Shown here: positions 18,586 to 27,462 of the stretch, in pieces
Numbering within the stretch: position 1 is the first letter of the stretch
Layout: each line of letters opens with the position of its first letter
NCBI GenBank assembly: GCA_021646405.1
Contig: SOER01000002.1
Coordinates: 124,001 to 188,000 of the forward strand
DNA: 64,000 nt
Direction: 5' to 3'
Source: Candidatus Loosdrechtia aerotolerans
Lineage (GTDB): Bacteria > Planctomycetota > Brocadiia > Brocadiales > Brocadiaceae
Notes under the pieces: generated by a model
Told to the model about the DNA's origin: nothing
Database searches by the model: none
What the model saw: only the letters and a program-made list of their open reading frames with translations
Program-made: the position numbers and the translations under genes

Positions 18586-20103
18586 ATGAAACAACACATA
18601 AAACGGCTAGGCAAGGATTCTGTTATTTATGGTTTAGGAGATGCCTTAAAGCGACTGGTAACATTTCTCTTATTACCTGTATATACAAGATATCTTACTC
18701 CTACAGATTACGGACGGCTGGAAATATTAATGATTACTTCAAGTATCTTATTTACCATTGGTTCCCAGGGAATGAATTCTGCTTTTGCAAGATCATATGC
18801 ATTTTCAAAATCGGAATCACAGAGATCACTCCTCATACGGACATCCCATTATTATTTGATTTTTTCTGCTTGTATTATCTTCGGTCTCTTACACCTGTTT
18901 TCAAAACCGTTAAGTACGGTATTATTTAACCAGGATAATTCATCTTTATCAACCTTGGTAAGGATACTTGCATTTACCAGTCTTTTTCAGATAGTGTCAA
19001 TAATTCCTTTCAGTCTCTACCGGGTAAAATCACAACCGCTGAAATATATTCGGGTGTCGTTAATAGGTTTCTTCTTACAGGCCATACTCAATGTAATCTT
19101 TGTAGCAGTATTGAAAATCGGAGTGAAAGGTGTTCTCCTCGGGAATGCTGCCAGTGCTTTCGTCGTGGTTATATTGAACATCTTCTCAATAAGAAATATT
19201 ACATTTTTTACCTTTTCATTTCCAAAACTCAAGGATTTATTAATGTTTGGCCTTCCGCTGATTCCGGCTGGAATTTTTTCCTGGTTAATGCATTTTTCCG
19301 ATAAATATTTACTTCAAAGGTTTACTTCTGCGCACGAAGTAGGGCTCTATTCAGTCGGAAGTAGATTTTCTAATATATTAAGTCTCCTCATTATTGTTCC
19401 TTTTATGATGTCATGGTCCGCCTATGCCTTCCAAATCGCGGCCTCGGATCATGCAAAACAAACGTTTAAGACAGTTGCAACGTATCTTCTGTTCATCCTC
19501 TGTTCCCTGGGTTTATGCCTCATTGTTTTTACCCCTGTAGTTATTAAATTAATGGCTAATGATCAATTCTGGGATGCACATAAAGTTGTCCTGCCTTTAG
19601 TATATGCAGGTATCGTCTATGGTATGCTTTGTATATTTAATTTAGGAATACATATCGCAAAAAAGACCCATTATTTTCTCTACGTTATGTGCTTTGGGGC
19701 ATTTTTCAATATTATGTTCAATATCTTATTTATTCCGAAATATGGAATGATAGGGGCTGGTTTTATATCGTTTGCGACAAATCTCGTAATTACGTTTATA
19801 ACTTATCAGATAAGTCAGAAATTATACTACGTTCCATATGAAAAGGGTAGGTTTTTAAAAATAGCCTTGGTTTTTATTATTGCATCCGGGTCTTCCCGGG
19901 TATTTGAAATGCCGAATATGTATCTTGATATACTCTTCCGGACTGTGTTAATGATTTCATTTTTTCTGAGCCTGTATTTAGCAAAGTTTTTTGACAAGAG
20001 AGAAATAGATCTTATAAAAAGAACCTGCTACGGTTTAATACAGCAAAAAGGTATTTATAATAAGATTAAATTTGGTTACGAACGTATACGAATACGGTCG
20101 TAA
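18586..20103 (+). CDS. polysaccharide flippase, Wzx-like (MOP superfamily)
   Basis: A 505-residue, strongly hydrophobic protein with about a dozen or more membrane segments. The N-terminus (KDSVIYGLGDALKRLVTFLLLPVYTRYLTPTDYGRLE) is typical of the polysaccharide transporter family, and FGLPLIPAGIFSWLMHFSDKYLLQRF matches the mid-protein conserved region. It is expected to move lipid-linked oligosaccharide across the cytoplasmic membrane. It lies 60 bases after the methyltransferase gene. Its presence suggests a Wzx/Wzy-type pathway, although no polymerase is seen in the window. Confidence 0.88.
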   Translation: MKQHIKRLGKDSVIYGLGDALKRLVTFLLLPVYTRYLTPTDYGRLEILMITSSILFTIGSQGMNSAFARSYAFSKSESQRSLLIRTSHYYLIFSACIIFGLLHLFSKPLSTVLFNQDNSSLSTLVRILAFTSLFQIVSIIPFSLYRVKSQPLKYIRVSLIGFFLQAILNVIFVAVLKIGVKGVLLGNAASAFVVVILNIFSIRNITFFTFSFPKLKDLLMFGLPLIPAGIFSWLMHFSDKYLLQRFTSAHEVGLYSVGSRFSNILSLLIIVPFMMSWSAYAFQIAASDHAKQTFKTVATYLLFILCSLGLCLIVFTPVVIKLMANDQFWDAHKVVLPLVYAGIVYGMLCIFNLGIHIAKKTHYFLYVMCFGAFFNIMFNILFIPKYGMIGAGFISFATNLVITFITYQISQKLYYVPYEKGRFLKIALVFIIASGSSRVFEMPNMYLDILFRTVLMISFFLSLYLAKFFDKREIDLIKRTCYGLIQQKGIYNKIKFGYERIRIRS

Positions 20104-20160
20104 GCGTTATTCCGTTTTATGAAACAAATTATCTGTTATTCAGAACACAGGAGACTCTCC

Positions 20161-21018
20161 ATGAGGCCAAATTTTCTTGTTATCGGGGCAATGAAAAGTG
20201 CAACCACAAGTCTTTGTGAATTGTTAGGAAGTCATACAGATATTTTTATCAGTAAACCAAAAGAACCAGAATATTTTTGCAAAGATGAATTATATCAACG
20301 GGGCTGGAAATGGTATGAGTCACTTTTTTCAGCTGCTGCGGACAAAACCGCAATCGGGGAAGGTTCTGCATCATATACCAAAAGGATTATTTTTCCACAA
20401 ACTGCAATCCGTATAGCACGGGATTTGCCCGGGGTGAAATTAATCTATATAGTCCGTCATCCTTTAGAACGGATCGAATCCCACTGGATCCATTCAACAC
20501 TGAGCGGCCATATCACAACACGTTTTTGTGACACACTGAGGCAATTTCCTGGTTTTATTAATACCAGTCTCTATTTCCACCAGATTAGTGCTTATCGCGA
20601 ATATTTCCCTGATGACCGAATACTGGTGTTGTTTTTTGAAGATTTTAAAAACAATCCACGTAAAGTTCTTGAACGTTGTTTCCGGTTTCTTGGTGTTGAT
20701 CCAACGTTTCAACTACGTGATCCAGAGAAACCACGTAATGTATCCGGTAATCTTGTTGATACGAAGATCATTCGTACGATGAGACAGATACCACAACTCT
20801 ATTTTACAAAACAGTTATTACTACCGGGTGTAATACGCCCGTTGAAGCGAGTATTTCAACGACGCCTCAAAGAATATCCTCAATGGGATAAAAACACACT
20901 TCAGTGGGTTGTTGATCAGGTAGCCCCTGATGCACATGCGTTTCTCAGGTGTTATGGAAAACCTGAAGATTACTGGAAATTGGAGCGCCCTACGTCACCC
21001 TTGAAACTGGCATGTTAA
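20161..21018 (+). CDS. PAPS-dependent sulfotransferase
   Basis: About 285 residues from the ATG at 20161, which has an AGGAG site seven bases upstream; the ATG at 20119 does not. The 5'-phosphosulfate loop is VIGAMKSATTSLCELL near residue 5, and the 3'-phosphate-binding segment is LIYIVRHPLERIESHW, the two signature motifs of heparan-type sulfotransferases. YFCKDELYQRGWKWY fits the catalytic region. It probably transfers sulfate from PAPS to a sugar hydroxyl of the polysaccharide, making it anionic. Confidence 0.87.
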   Translation: MRPNFLVIGAMKSATTSLCELLGSHTDIFISKPKEPEYFCKDELYQRGWKWYESLFSAAADKTAIGEGSASYTKRIIFPQTAIRIARDLPGVKLIYIVRHPLERIESHWIHSTLSGHITTRFCDTLRQFPGFINTSLYFHQISAYREYFPDDRILVLFFEDFKNNPRKVLERCFRFLGVDPTFQLRDPEKPRNVSGNLVDTKIIRTMRQIPQLYFTKQLLLPGVIRPLKRVFQRRLKEYPQWDKNTLQWVVDQVAPDAHAFLRCYGKPEDYWKLERPTSPLKLAC

Positions 21019-21087
21019 GTATCCAGATAAGGAACAATAAAAATTGTCAATACCTTGTAACATGAAAATAACTATTCAAAATGAATA

Positions 21088-22425
21088 ATGGTATTCATTC
21101 GTTTGAAAGTTCTCTGTAAAAATGTGTATCGAGGGAAAAAATTGAAAATTGCCTTTATTAGTCAGCCGTGGAATAATTGTCCACCTGTTAAAACAGGTTC
21201 TGTATCCGTTTGGATTTATGAAGTTGCACGTCGCGTAGCAAAGGCCCATGAAGTTGTTGTCTATGCATGTAATAACAAGGTGCAAAAAAAAGAGGAATAT
21301 GATGAGCATGAGAGAATACACTACCGGCGAGTTTCAATATCCCCTGACAAATTGTTTCTTAAATATTTAAAACGATTTCCAATGCTCAATAAGAACCACA
21401 CGAAACCTCTTTTCGCTTCTCAGCTCTACTATCTGGGATTTATTGCTAAAATAGCAAACGATTTAAGAAAACAGAAATGTGATATTGTCCATATCCAGAA
21501 TTTTTCACAATTCGTTCCTATTATAAAAGCATTGAATCCGGGGATAAAAATCGTCCTGCATATGCACTGCGATTGGCTGGTACAGCTTGACCGGTTCATG
21601 ATAGAAAATCGTCTCCGCCAGGTAGATTTAATTATGGGGTGTAGTGAATATGTAACCCGGAAGATCCGCACCTGTTTTCCTCAATTTGCCGGTCGCTGCC
21701 AGACCATTTACAATGGTGTCGATATAGACCATTTTATTCCTGGAGATGAATCTGCTTTAAAGGAAAAAAACGGTACGAAACGGCTGCTCTTTGTTGGCAG
21801 AATAACGCCGGAGAAAGGAATACATGTTCTATTGGAGGCCTTTCAAATCATCGTCAAACACTATCCTCAGACCAGTATAGAAATTATTGGTCCCGATGAT
21901 AAAACACCCCGGGAGTTTATTGTTGATTTGCATGATAACACTTCAGTCACCAACTTAAAATTGTTCTATACAGAAAACTATCTCTCTCAATTGAGAACAA
22001 TGCTTCCTCCAAAGCTGACAGACCACGTTACCTTTTCGGGGCATATCCAGCAGGAATATTTACAGAGTAAGTACAGCAGTGCATCAATACTCGTCAACCC
22101 ATCGCTGAGCGAAAGTTTTGGAATGAGCCTTATAGAAGCTATGGCCACAAAAATCCCTGTAGTAGCAACACGGGTAGGTGGTATGACAGAAGTTGTAGAA
22201 GAAGATAAAACCGGCATCTTAGTTGAACCAGGAAATGTCTCTGCATTAGCTGAAGCAATCCTTCGTCTCCTTTCAGATGAAGATGAGAGGAGGTCGATGG
22301 GAGATGCCGGACGAAAACGAGCGGTTGATATGTTTTCCTGGGATCGCATCTCTGAAAAATTATTGTATTACTATGAAAATACGTACGGCAACAGTTACGG
22401 GAACAACAGGAATATCTATGCTTAA
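21088..22425 (+). CDS. glycosyltransferase family 4
   Basis: 445 residues. The donor half has YNGVDIDHF, LLFVGRITPEKGIHVLLEAF and SESFGMSLIEAMATKIPVVA (the E-x7-E motif), and the N-terminal half starts IAFISQPWNNCPPV. An alternative TTG start at 21142, behind GAGGGA, would remove an unconserved 18-residue leader and is as likely. It is a retaining GT-B enzyme adding a sugar to the growing oligosaccharide. It overlaps the PIG-L gene by eight bases. Confidence 0.87.
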   Translation: MVFIRLKVLCKNVYRGKKLKIAFISQPWNNCPPVKTGSVSVWIYEVARRVAKAHEVVVYACNNKVQKKEEYDEHERIHYRRVSISPDKLFLKYLKRFPMLNKNHTKPLFASQLYYLGFIAKIANDLRKQKCDIVHIQNFSQFVPIIKALNPGIKIVLHMHCDWLVQLDRFMIENRLRQVDLIMGCSEYVTRKIRTCFPQFAGRCQTIYNGVDIDHFIPGDESALKEKNGTKRLLFVGRITPEKGIHVLLEAFQIIVKHYPQTSIEIIGPDDKTPREFIVDLHDNTSVTNLKLFYTENYLSQLRTMLPPKLTDHVTFSGHIQQEYLQSKYSSASILVNPSLSESFGMSLIEAMATKIPVVATRVGGMTEVVEEDKTGILVEPGNVSALAEAILRLLSDEDERRSMGDAGRKRAVDMFSWDRISEKLLYYYENTYGNSYGNNRNIYA

Positions 22426-23215
22426 ATTTTATTGGAATCTCATGAATTCTCTTATGACCGAACGGGATGGGGACGAATTAAAACACTCTGCCGTTGTTTT
22501 CTCACCGCATCCTGATGATGAAACGTTAGGTTGCGGCGGAACTATTATTCAAAAAATAAACGCCGGTGCAAATGTTTGTGTTGTTTTCATGACCGATGGT
22601 TGCCGGTCACACCCGCATCTGATATCAGAAGAGCAATTAAAATCTGTGAGAAAAACGGAGGCACTTGCTGCAACCCAGATACTTGGCGTAGAACGGAATA
22701 ATGTTCACTTTCTTGAGTTTAAGGATAAAGAATTGTGGCAGAACCAAAAGACGGTTACCGATAAGGTAATCGATATTCTTCTTTATTATAAACCAAAAGA
22801 GGTCTTTATCCCATATCATAAAGAGATTCCATCAGATCATTGGGCTACAAACAGGATTATACTACAGGCTCTTCAGAAATATAGGGAAAAGATAACCGTG
22901 TACGAGTACCCTATTTGGTTCTGGAATCAGTGGCCGTGGGTTCCAACATCATTCGGCCTCCGTTTGAAAACTATAAGAATCTTAAAAAATACCGTTCTCT
23001 CAAATGTACATTTTCTTTCAGACTTCCGGTTTTCTGTAGCAACATATACTGTTTTAGAATCAAAACGAGCTGCATTACATGAATATAAATCACAGATGAC
23101 GAGACTTATTCCTGATCAGAAATGGATTACCTTACCTGATGTTTCACGCGGGAAATTTCTCAATTGTTTTTTTCAACCTCACGAGATTTTCCGAGGTTAT
23201 TGTCTTTATGGATAA
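22418..23215 (+). CDS. PIG-L/LmbE family N-deacetylase
   Basis: About 265 residues from the ATG at 22418, which follows AGGAAT and overlaps the previous gene. The zinc motif SPHPDDETLGCGG is near residues 29-41, with FMTDG and the later SDHWATN for the remaining ligand region. Members remove the acetyl group from GlcNAc-type sugars. Here it probably deacetylates an amino-sugar donor or oligosaccharide made by the locus. Confidence 0.85.
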   Translation: MLKFYWNLMNSLMTERDGDELKHSAVVFSPHPDDETLGCGGTIIQKINAGANVCVVFMTDGCRSHPHLISEEQLKSVRKTEALAATQILGVERNNVHFLEFKDKELWQNQKTVTDKVIDILLYYKPKEVFIPYHKEIPSDHWATNRIILQALQKYREKITVYEYPIWFWNQWPWVPTSFGLRLKTIRILKNTVLSNVHFLSDFRFSVATYTVLESKRAALHEYKSQMTRLIPDQKWITLPDVSRGKFLNCFFQPHEIFRGYCLYG

Positions 23216-23239
23216 TACTAATAAGAATGGATACCAGCA

Positions 23240-24421
23240 ATGACAGAAAACTATTGTTGTTACAATTGTAATTCACCTGCTGTAGAGCTATTTTCTGAAA
23301 TTAAAAACGCACCGGTACACAGCGTTCTTCTTATGCCAGACCGGGAGACAGCCTTACAGTATCCCAAACGGGATATTATATTAGGATTTTGTCAGTATTG
23401 CGGTTTTATCTTTAACGTTGCGTTTGATGCCAGCATGCATGAATATTCTTCACGGTATGAAGAAACGCAGGGTTTTTCACCTACTTTTAACACATTTCAC
23501 AAGAACCTGGCGAATTATCTGATTCATCAATACAACTTGTATAACAAAGATATTATTGAAATAGGTTGTGGAAAAGGTGAGTTTTTAACGATGCTTTGCG
23601 AATCAGGGAACAACCGCGGAGTCGGGTTTGACCCGAGTTATATAATTGAACGTAACCAATCCGCAGGAAAGAACCGAATTACTTTTATCAAGGATTTCTA
23701 TTCGGAAAAATATGCTGCTTACACGGGTAATTTCATTTGTTGTAAAATGACTCTGGAACATATTCAACATACGGCGCAATTTTTAAATACAGTTAAACAT
23801 TCGATAAAAAACCGGCACAATACCATTGTTTTCTTTCAGGTTCCAAATGTTACTCCAATTTTACGGGAAGTGGGCTTTTGGGATATCTACTATGAGCATT
23901 GCTCATATTTTAGCACAGTATCACTTGCCAGACTATTCCGCAAATGTGGATTTGATGTTATGAATCTCTCAATGATTTATCACGATCAATACTTGATGAT
24001 AGAGGCCAGAATGGGTAGCGATGGGAAAGAAATTCCTTTAGAAGATGAAGATGACTTTGAAAAACTATTCGAGGATGTTCAGTATTTTTCCCGAAACTAT
24101 CAAAACAGGTTAGATATATGGAAGCGCAAAGTAAAAGAAATTATTGGAAATGGTCATCGGATTGTGATATGGGGGTCCGGTTCAAAAGGTGTTTCGTTCT
24201 TAAATTATCTTGATTTAAGAGATGAAATTGAGTTTGTAGTCGACATAAATCCTTATAAGCATAACATGTATATGCCAGGGACCGGGCAAAAGATTGTAGG
24301 TCCAACTTTCTTAAAGGAATACAGACCGGATAGTATTATCATTATGAATCCAGTTTACCGTGAAGAAATACAGGACGAGCTCAATCGTTTGGGAGTTACC
24401 GCAGAACTTCTTATTGTTTAA
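23240..24421 (+). CDS. three-domain SAM methyltransferase, sugar C-methyltransferase type (copy 3)
   Basis: 393 residues with CCYNCNSP and CQYCGFIFN as the zinc-binding pairs, IIEIGCGKGEFLTML as the SAM motif, the conserved YEHCSYFS, and a C-terminal nucleotide-binding-like IWGSGSKGVSFL. Together with the protein at 25343 it forms a subgroup (IEIGxGKG instead of IEIASNDG) distinct from copies 1 and 2. Close to the second rfbF, so probably part of a second CDP-sugar branch. Confidence 0.8.
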   Translation: MTENYCCYNCNSPAVELFSEIKNAPVHSVLLMPDRETALQYPKRDIILGFCQYCGFIFNVAFDASMHEYSSRYEETQGFSPTFNTFHKNLANYLIHQYNLYNKDIIEIGCGKGEFLTMLCESGNNRGVGFDPSYIIERNQSAGKNRITFIKDFYSEKYAAYTGNFICCKMTLEHIQHTAQFLNTVKHSIKNRHNTIVFFQVPNVTPILREVGFWDIYYEHCSYFSTVSLARLFRKCGFDVMNLSMIYHDQYLMIEARMGSDGKEIPLEDEDDFEKLFEDVQYFSRNYQNRLDIWKRKVKEIIGNGHRIVIWGSGSKGVSFLNYLDLRDEIEFVVDINPYKHNMYMPGTGQKIVGPTFLKEYRPDSIIIMNPVYREEIQDELNRLGVTAELLIV

Positions 24422-24494
24422 ATTTGTACTATATCATAGTGTTCTTTAATTACAGTGTTCTTTGGTTATTTTTTATCCTAAAAAGGAAAAACGT

Positions 24495-25265
24495 ATGAAA
24501 GTAATCATTCTAGCTGGCGGTATGGGGACACGTCTTGCGGAAGAAACAGAAATAAAACCTAAACCTATGGTAGAAATTGGAGGATATCCGATTATCTGGC
24601 ATATCATGATGCACTACTCCTATTATGGTTTTACTCACTTTGTCATTGCTCTCGGCTATAAGGGTGAAATTATTAAAAAGTATATACTTGATTACTGTTC
24701 ATTCAATAGTAACTTAACGGTCAATCTGGATAACGGGGATACAAAGATTCATGGTACCAATAGACCTGACTGGACAATTGATTTGGTTGATACAGGGATC
24801 TCAACGCTTACCGGAGGCCGTATTAAACGACTTGCCCCTTATATAGGAAATGAAACATTTATGCTCACCTATGGTGACGGTGTATCGAATGTAAACTTAC
24901 ATAAACTGCTCGAATTCCATCGCTCTCATGGAAAATATGTTACGTTAACTGCGGTCAGACCAGTTGCACACCTGGATTATCTCGATCTCGATGGTAATTG
25001 TGTGTTACGATTTTCTGAGAATTTTCGGAGTAATGATGCGTGGATAAATGGCGGTTTTTTCGTTCTGGAACCGGAAGTATTTAATTATATTGGTAGTAAT
25101 GATACCCCGTGGGAAAAAAAACCATTAGAATCACTTGAAAAAGAAGGACAGCTCAAGGCATATCGCCATACATCTTTCTGGCAGTGCATGGATACGTTAC
25201 GCGATAAACAATTATTAGAAAATCTTTGGCAGGAAGGTAATGCCCCATGGAAGATTTGGAAATAG
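24495..25265 (+). CDS. rfbF: glucose-1-phosphate cytidylyltransferase (copy 2)
   Basis: 256 residues from the ATG at 24495 (AAAGGAAAAA upstream). LAGGMGTRLAEETEIKPKPM and WHIMMHYSYYGF match copy 1 at 15442; the two genes stay nearly identical in the stretch encoding DTGISTLTGGRIKRLAPYIG, including at the DNA level. It makes CDP-glucose. Having two copies in one locus, each next to a methyltransferase of a different subgroup, suggests two CDP-sugar branches or a past duplication. Confidence 0.9.
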   Translation: MKVIILAGGMGTRLAEETEIKPKPMVEIGGYPIIWHIMMHYSYYGFTHFVIALGYKGEIIKKYILDYCSFNSNLTVNLDNGDTKIHGTNRPDWTIDLVDTGISTLTGGRIKRLAPYIGNETFMLTYGDGVSNVNLHKLLEFHRSHGKYVTLTAVRPVAHLDYLDLDGNCVLRFSENFRSNDAWINGGFFVLEPEVFNYIGSNDTPWEKKPLESLEKEGQLKAYRHTSFWQCMDTLRDKQLLENLWQEGNAPWKIWK

Positions 25266-25342
25266 TATGCTGCTTTTATATTTCATACTGAAATCATCGT
25301 GCCGATAACTCAGAGGTAGATCCAAATAAGGAAGTAACGTCT

Positions 25343-26542
25343 ATGATATTACAATCTGTTGAGTTGGTAAAGAAATGTCCCGTCTGCTCATCATCGTCAT
25401 TTTCATCTTTCTATACAATATCTCATATGCCAACGCATGTCGGTATCCTGTGGAAAGATAAAAATGAAGCCCTTTCTTGTCCGAGGGGTGATATTGAATT
25501 AGCATGCTGCAGTGATTGCGGGTTTATCTCGAATATAGCTTTTGATCCTTCAATGATGGAGTATACCAGGGAGTATGATAACTCATTATATTTCTCAAAA
25601 TGCTATCGCGATTATACGAAGTCAATTGCTGAACGGTTGATAAAAGGCCACCAATTATACAAGAAAAGAATCATTGAAATAGGGTCTGGTAAAGGTGATT
25701 TTTTATACCTGCTCTGTGAGATGGGAAATAACTATGGAGTTGGTTTTGATCCAAGTGGTGATGAAAATCTGTATCAGCAAAAGTCAGCAGATCGAATGAC
25801 ACTCGTCAAGGATTACTTTTCAAAAAAATACTCCCATTATTACGGAGATTTTATATGCAGCCGTAATGTTTTTGAACATGTACCAGATCCATTAGGATTC
25901 TTAAAGATGCTGCGTGCTGCTGTTCATGGTAAGCATAATACCGTTTTCTATTTTGAGGTTCCTAATATATCGTTAATTCTCAAAGACCTTTCAGTGTGGG
26001 ATATCATTTATGAGCACTGTTCCTATTTCGGATTAACTTCACTTGAAAAGGTGTTTCACGCATCAGGGTTTAATACGATTAAACTCTCTCATGGTTTTGA
26101 AGGCCAGTTTATCAGTATTGAAGCATCTCCTGCAAAAAACATTGAGAAATCATTTATACAGAATCAGGATACTATTAAAGAATTTATCTCTCTCATAAAA
26201 GAATTTTCTTATAACTGCACTATGAAATTAAGATGGTGGGATGATACATTAAGACAGATTGAACAGAATAACGAAAAGACCGTTGTGTGGGGAGCGGGGG
26301 GTAAAAGTGTTAGTTTCTTAAATATCTTAAGGAGTAATAATAGTATTCAGTATGTGGTCGACATTAACCCCCGAAAACAAGGTTGTTACGTCCCCGGAAC
26401 AGGCCAGAGAATTATTTTACCAGAAGAATTAACGGCATACAGGCCTGAGAATGTTATTATTATGAATCCTGTATATCAACAGGAGATCCGGCAACAATTA
26501 GACTTTCTGCATTTAAATCCCAGGGTATTACTTGCCCTGTAA
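25343..26542 (+). CDS. three-domain SAM methyltransferase, sugar C-methyltransferase type (copy 4)
   Basis: 399 residues with CPVCSSSSF and CCSDCGFISN zinc pairs, IIEIGSGKGDFLYLL, YEHCSYFGLTSLEKVF, and VWGAGGKSVSFLN near the C-terminus. It is a clear paralogue of the protein at 23240, sharing the ending pattern IIMNPVYQQEI. An AAGGAAG ribosome site precedes the ATG. Last gene of the polysaccharide locus. Confidence 0.8.
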   Translation: MILQSVELVKKCPVCSSSSFSSFYTISHMPTHVGILWKDKNEALSCPRGDIELACCSDCGFISNIAFDPSMMEYTREYDNSLYFSKCYRDYTKSIAERLIKGHQLYKKRIIEIGSGKGDFLYLLCEMGNNYGVGFDPSGDENLYQQKSADRMTLVKDYFSKKYSHYYGDFICSRNVFEHVPDPLGFLKMLRAAVHGKHNTVFYFEVPNISLILKDLSVWDIIYEHCSYFGLTSLEKVFHASGFNTIKLSHGFEGQFISIEASPAKNIEKSFIQNQDTIKEFISLIKEFSYNCTMKLRWWDDTLRQIEQNNEKTVVWGAGGKSVSFLNILRSNNSIQYVVDINPRKQGCYVPGTGQRIILPEELTAYRPENVIIMNPVYQQEIRQQLDFLHLNPRVLLAL

Positions 26543-26546
26543 AGTT

Positions 26547-26750
26547 TTAGAATAATCCTCCGGGATAGTTTTTCATGAGACATTTATAATAGTTTTTTTC
26601 AAACTCTTTAAGGTTTTCGCACCTGATAGTCTGCGTCTGTGTCCTTTGTTTATTGTAATCCTCCTCAATCCATGCATTTATTTTCTGCTCAGCTTCTTTA
26701 ATGCCTGAGAAACCATTACAATAGATAGTTTTTTCATCTTTATTTTTCAT
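26547..26750 (-). pseudogene. possible fragment of a transposase/integrase C-terminus
   Basis: A 67-codon frame whose second half (INAWIEEDYNKQRTQTQ, then EFEKNYYKCL) resembles the C-terminal tail of IS3-type integrase-core transposases (pattern I-x-x-YIxxYNxxRxH ... EFE). No catalytic DDE region and no terminal repeats are visible. It could instead be a small unrelated protein. Confidence 0.3.
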
Positions 26751-27019
26751 TTTTAATTTCTTTGGTTTAAAAGGTGTTATATCTATTTTTGTAAATTACA
26801 GCTCGGAATCAAGAGAAGTCTATTTCTTTTCTATTGTATACTATGTGCATAAATTGTGCCTTTCTTTAACTGCATCAGGATAAAAACTTAATCGTAAATT
26901 ACGGGTATATCTATTCTGTGAGGTACACAACAGTACAAAAAACAGATCTTCTGAAATGAAATCCTTGATATGGTAACACATTTATGTATTCCTGGTTTTT
27001 ATCTTTTTGTATCCCAAGC

Positions 27020-27066
27020 TGTGACATGTCACATCCTGTGTCTGTGCATTTTTGTGACATGATACA
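27020..27066. promoter_or_regulatory. paired 14-bp palindromes (site D)
   Basis: A perfect TGTGACATGTCACA (27020-27033) and TGTGACATGATACA (27053-27066), starts 33 bp apart, 186 bp before the sigma-54-like element. Confidence 0.7.
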
Positions 27067-27251
27067 AGCCCATAGTTTAATTCTATTTCTATTATTTGAA
27101 TATTTATGAATCACGAGTCATCAGGTAGAGGTAATTCACGAATTACTTATTCTATCATTATATGAAAAAAATAATTGCCGGGACTTAACATGTTGACTTC
27201 TTCGCTGTAACTAGTACTGAGATATAAAATATATCTCTACACTTTTTACTC

Positions 27252-27267
27252 TGGTATATTTTTTGAT
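27252..27267 (+). promoter_or_regulatory. sigma-54-like promoter (site D)
   Basis: TGGTATATTTTTTGAT with GG (27253-27254), ten bases, GA (27265-27266), identical over 16 bases to sites B and C. Predicted start near 27277. Confidence 0.5.
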
Positions 27268-27462
27268 AGTTCAAGTTTAGCCAATACATTTGGCATTTTT
27301 GTTGGTGCAAACCAAATTCTTTGATCATATCATTGTATCGAATTCTTTTAAATTTCTCATGGAACAGACCGCAGAAAAAACTGTTTAGAGGAAAATACTC
27401 AGGGAAATTTCAACAAAAAATCTTAGAATAACAGAAGGGATTATATTACACAGGTTAAAACA

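Larger units (their letters stand above)
26751..27462. other. 0.7-kb AT-rich gap with palindrome pair and sigma-54-like promoter
   Basis: No gene is supported. It holds the site D palindromes (27020-27066) and the promoter element (27252-27267) that would drive the pyrophosphorylase gene with a leader of about 186 bases. Confidence 0.65.
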
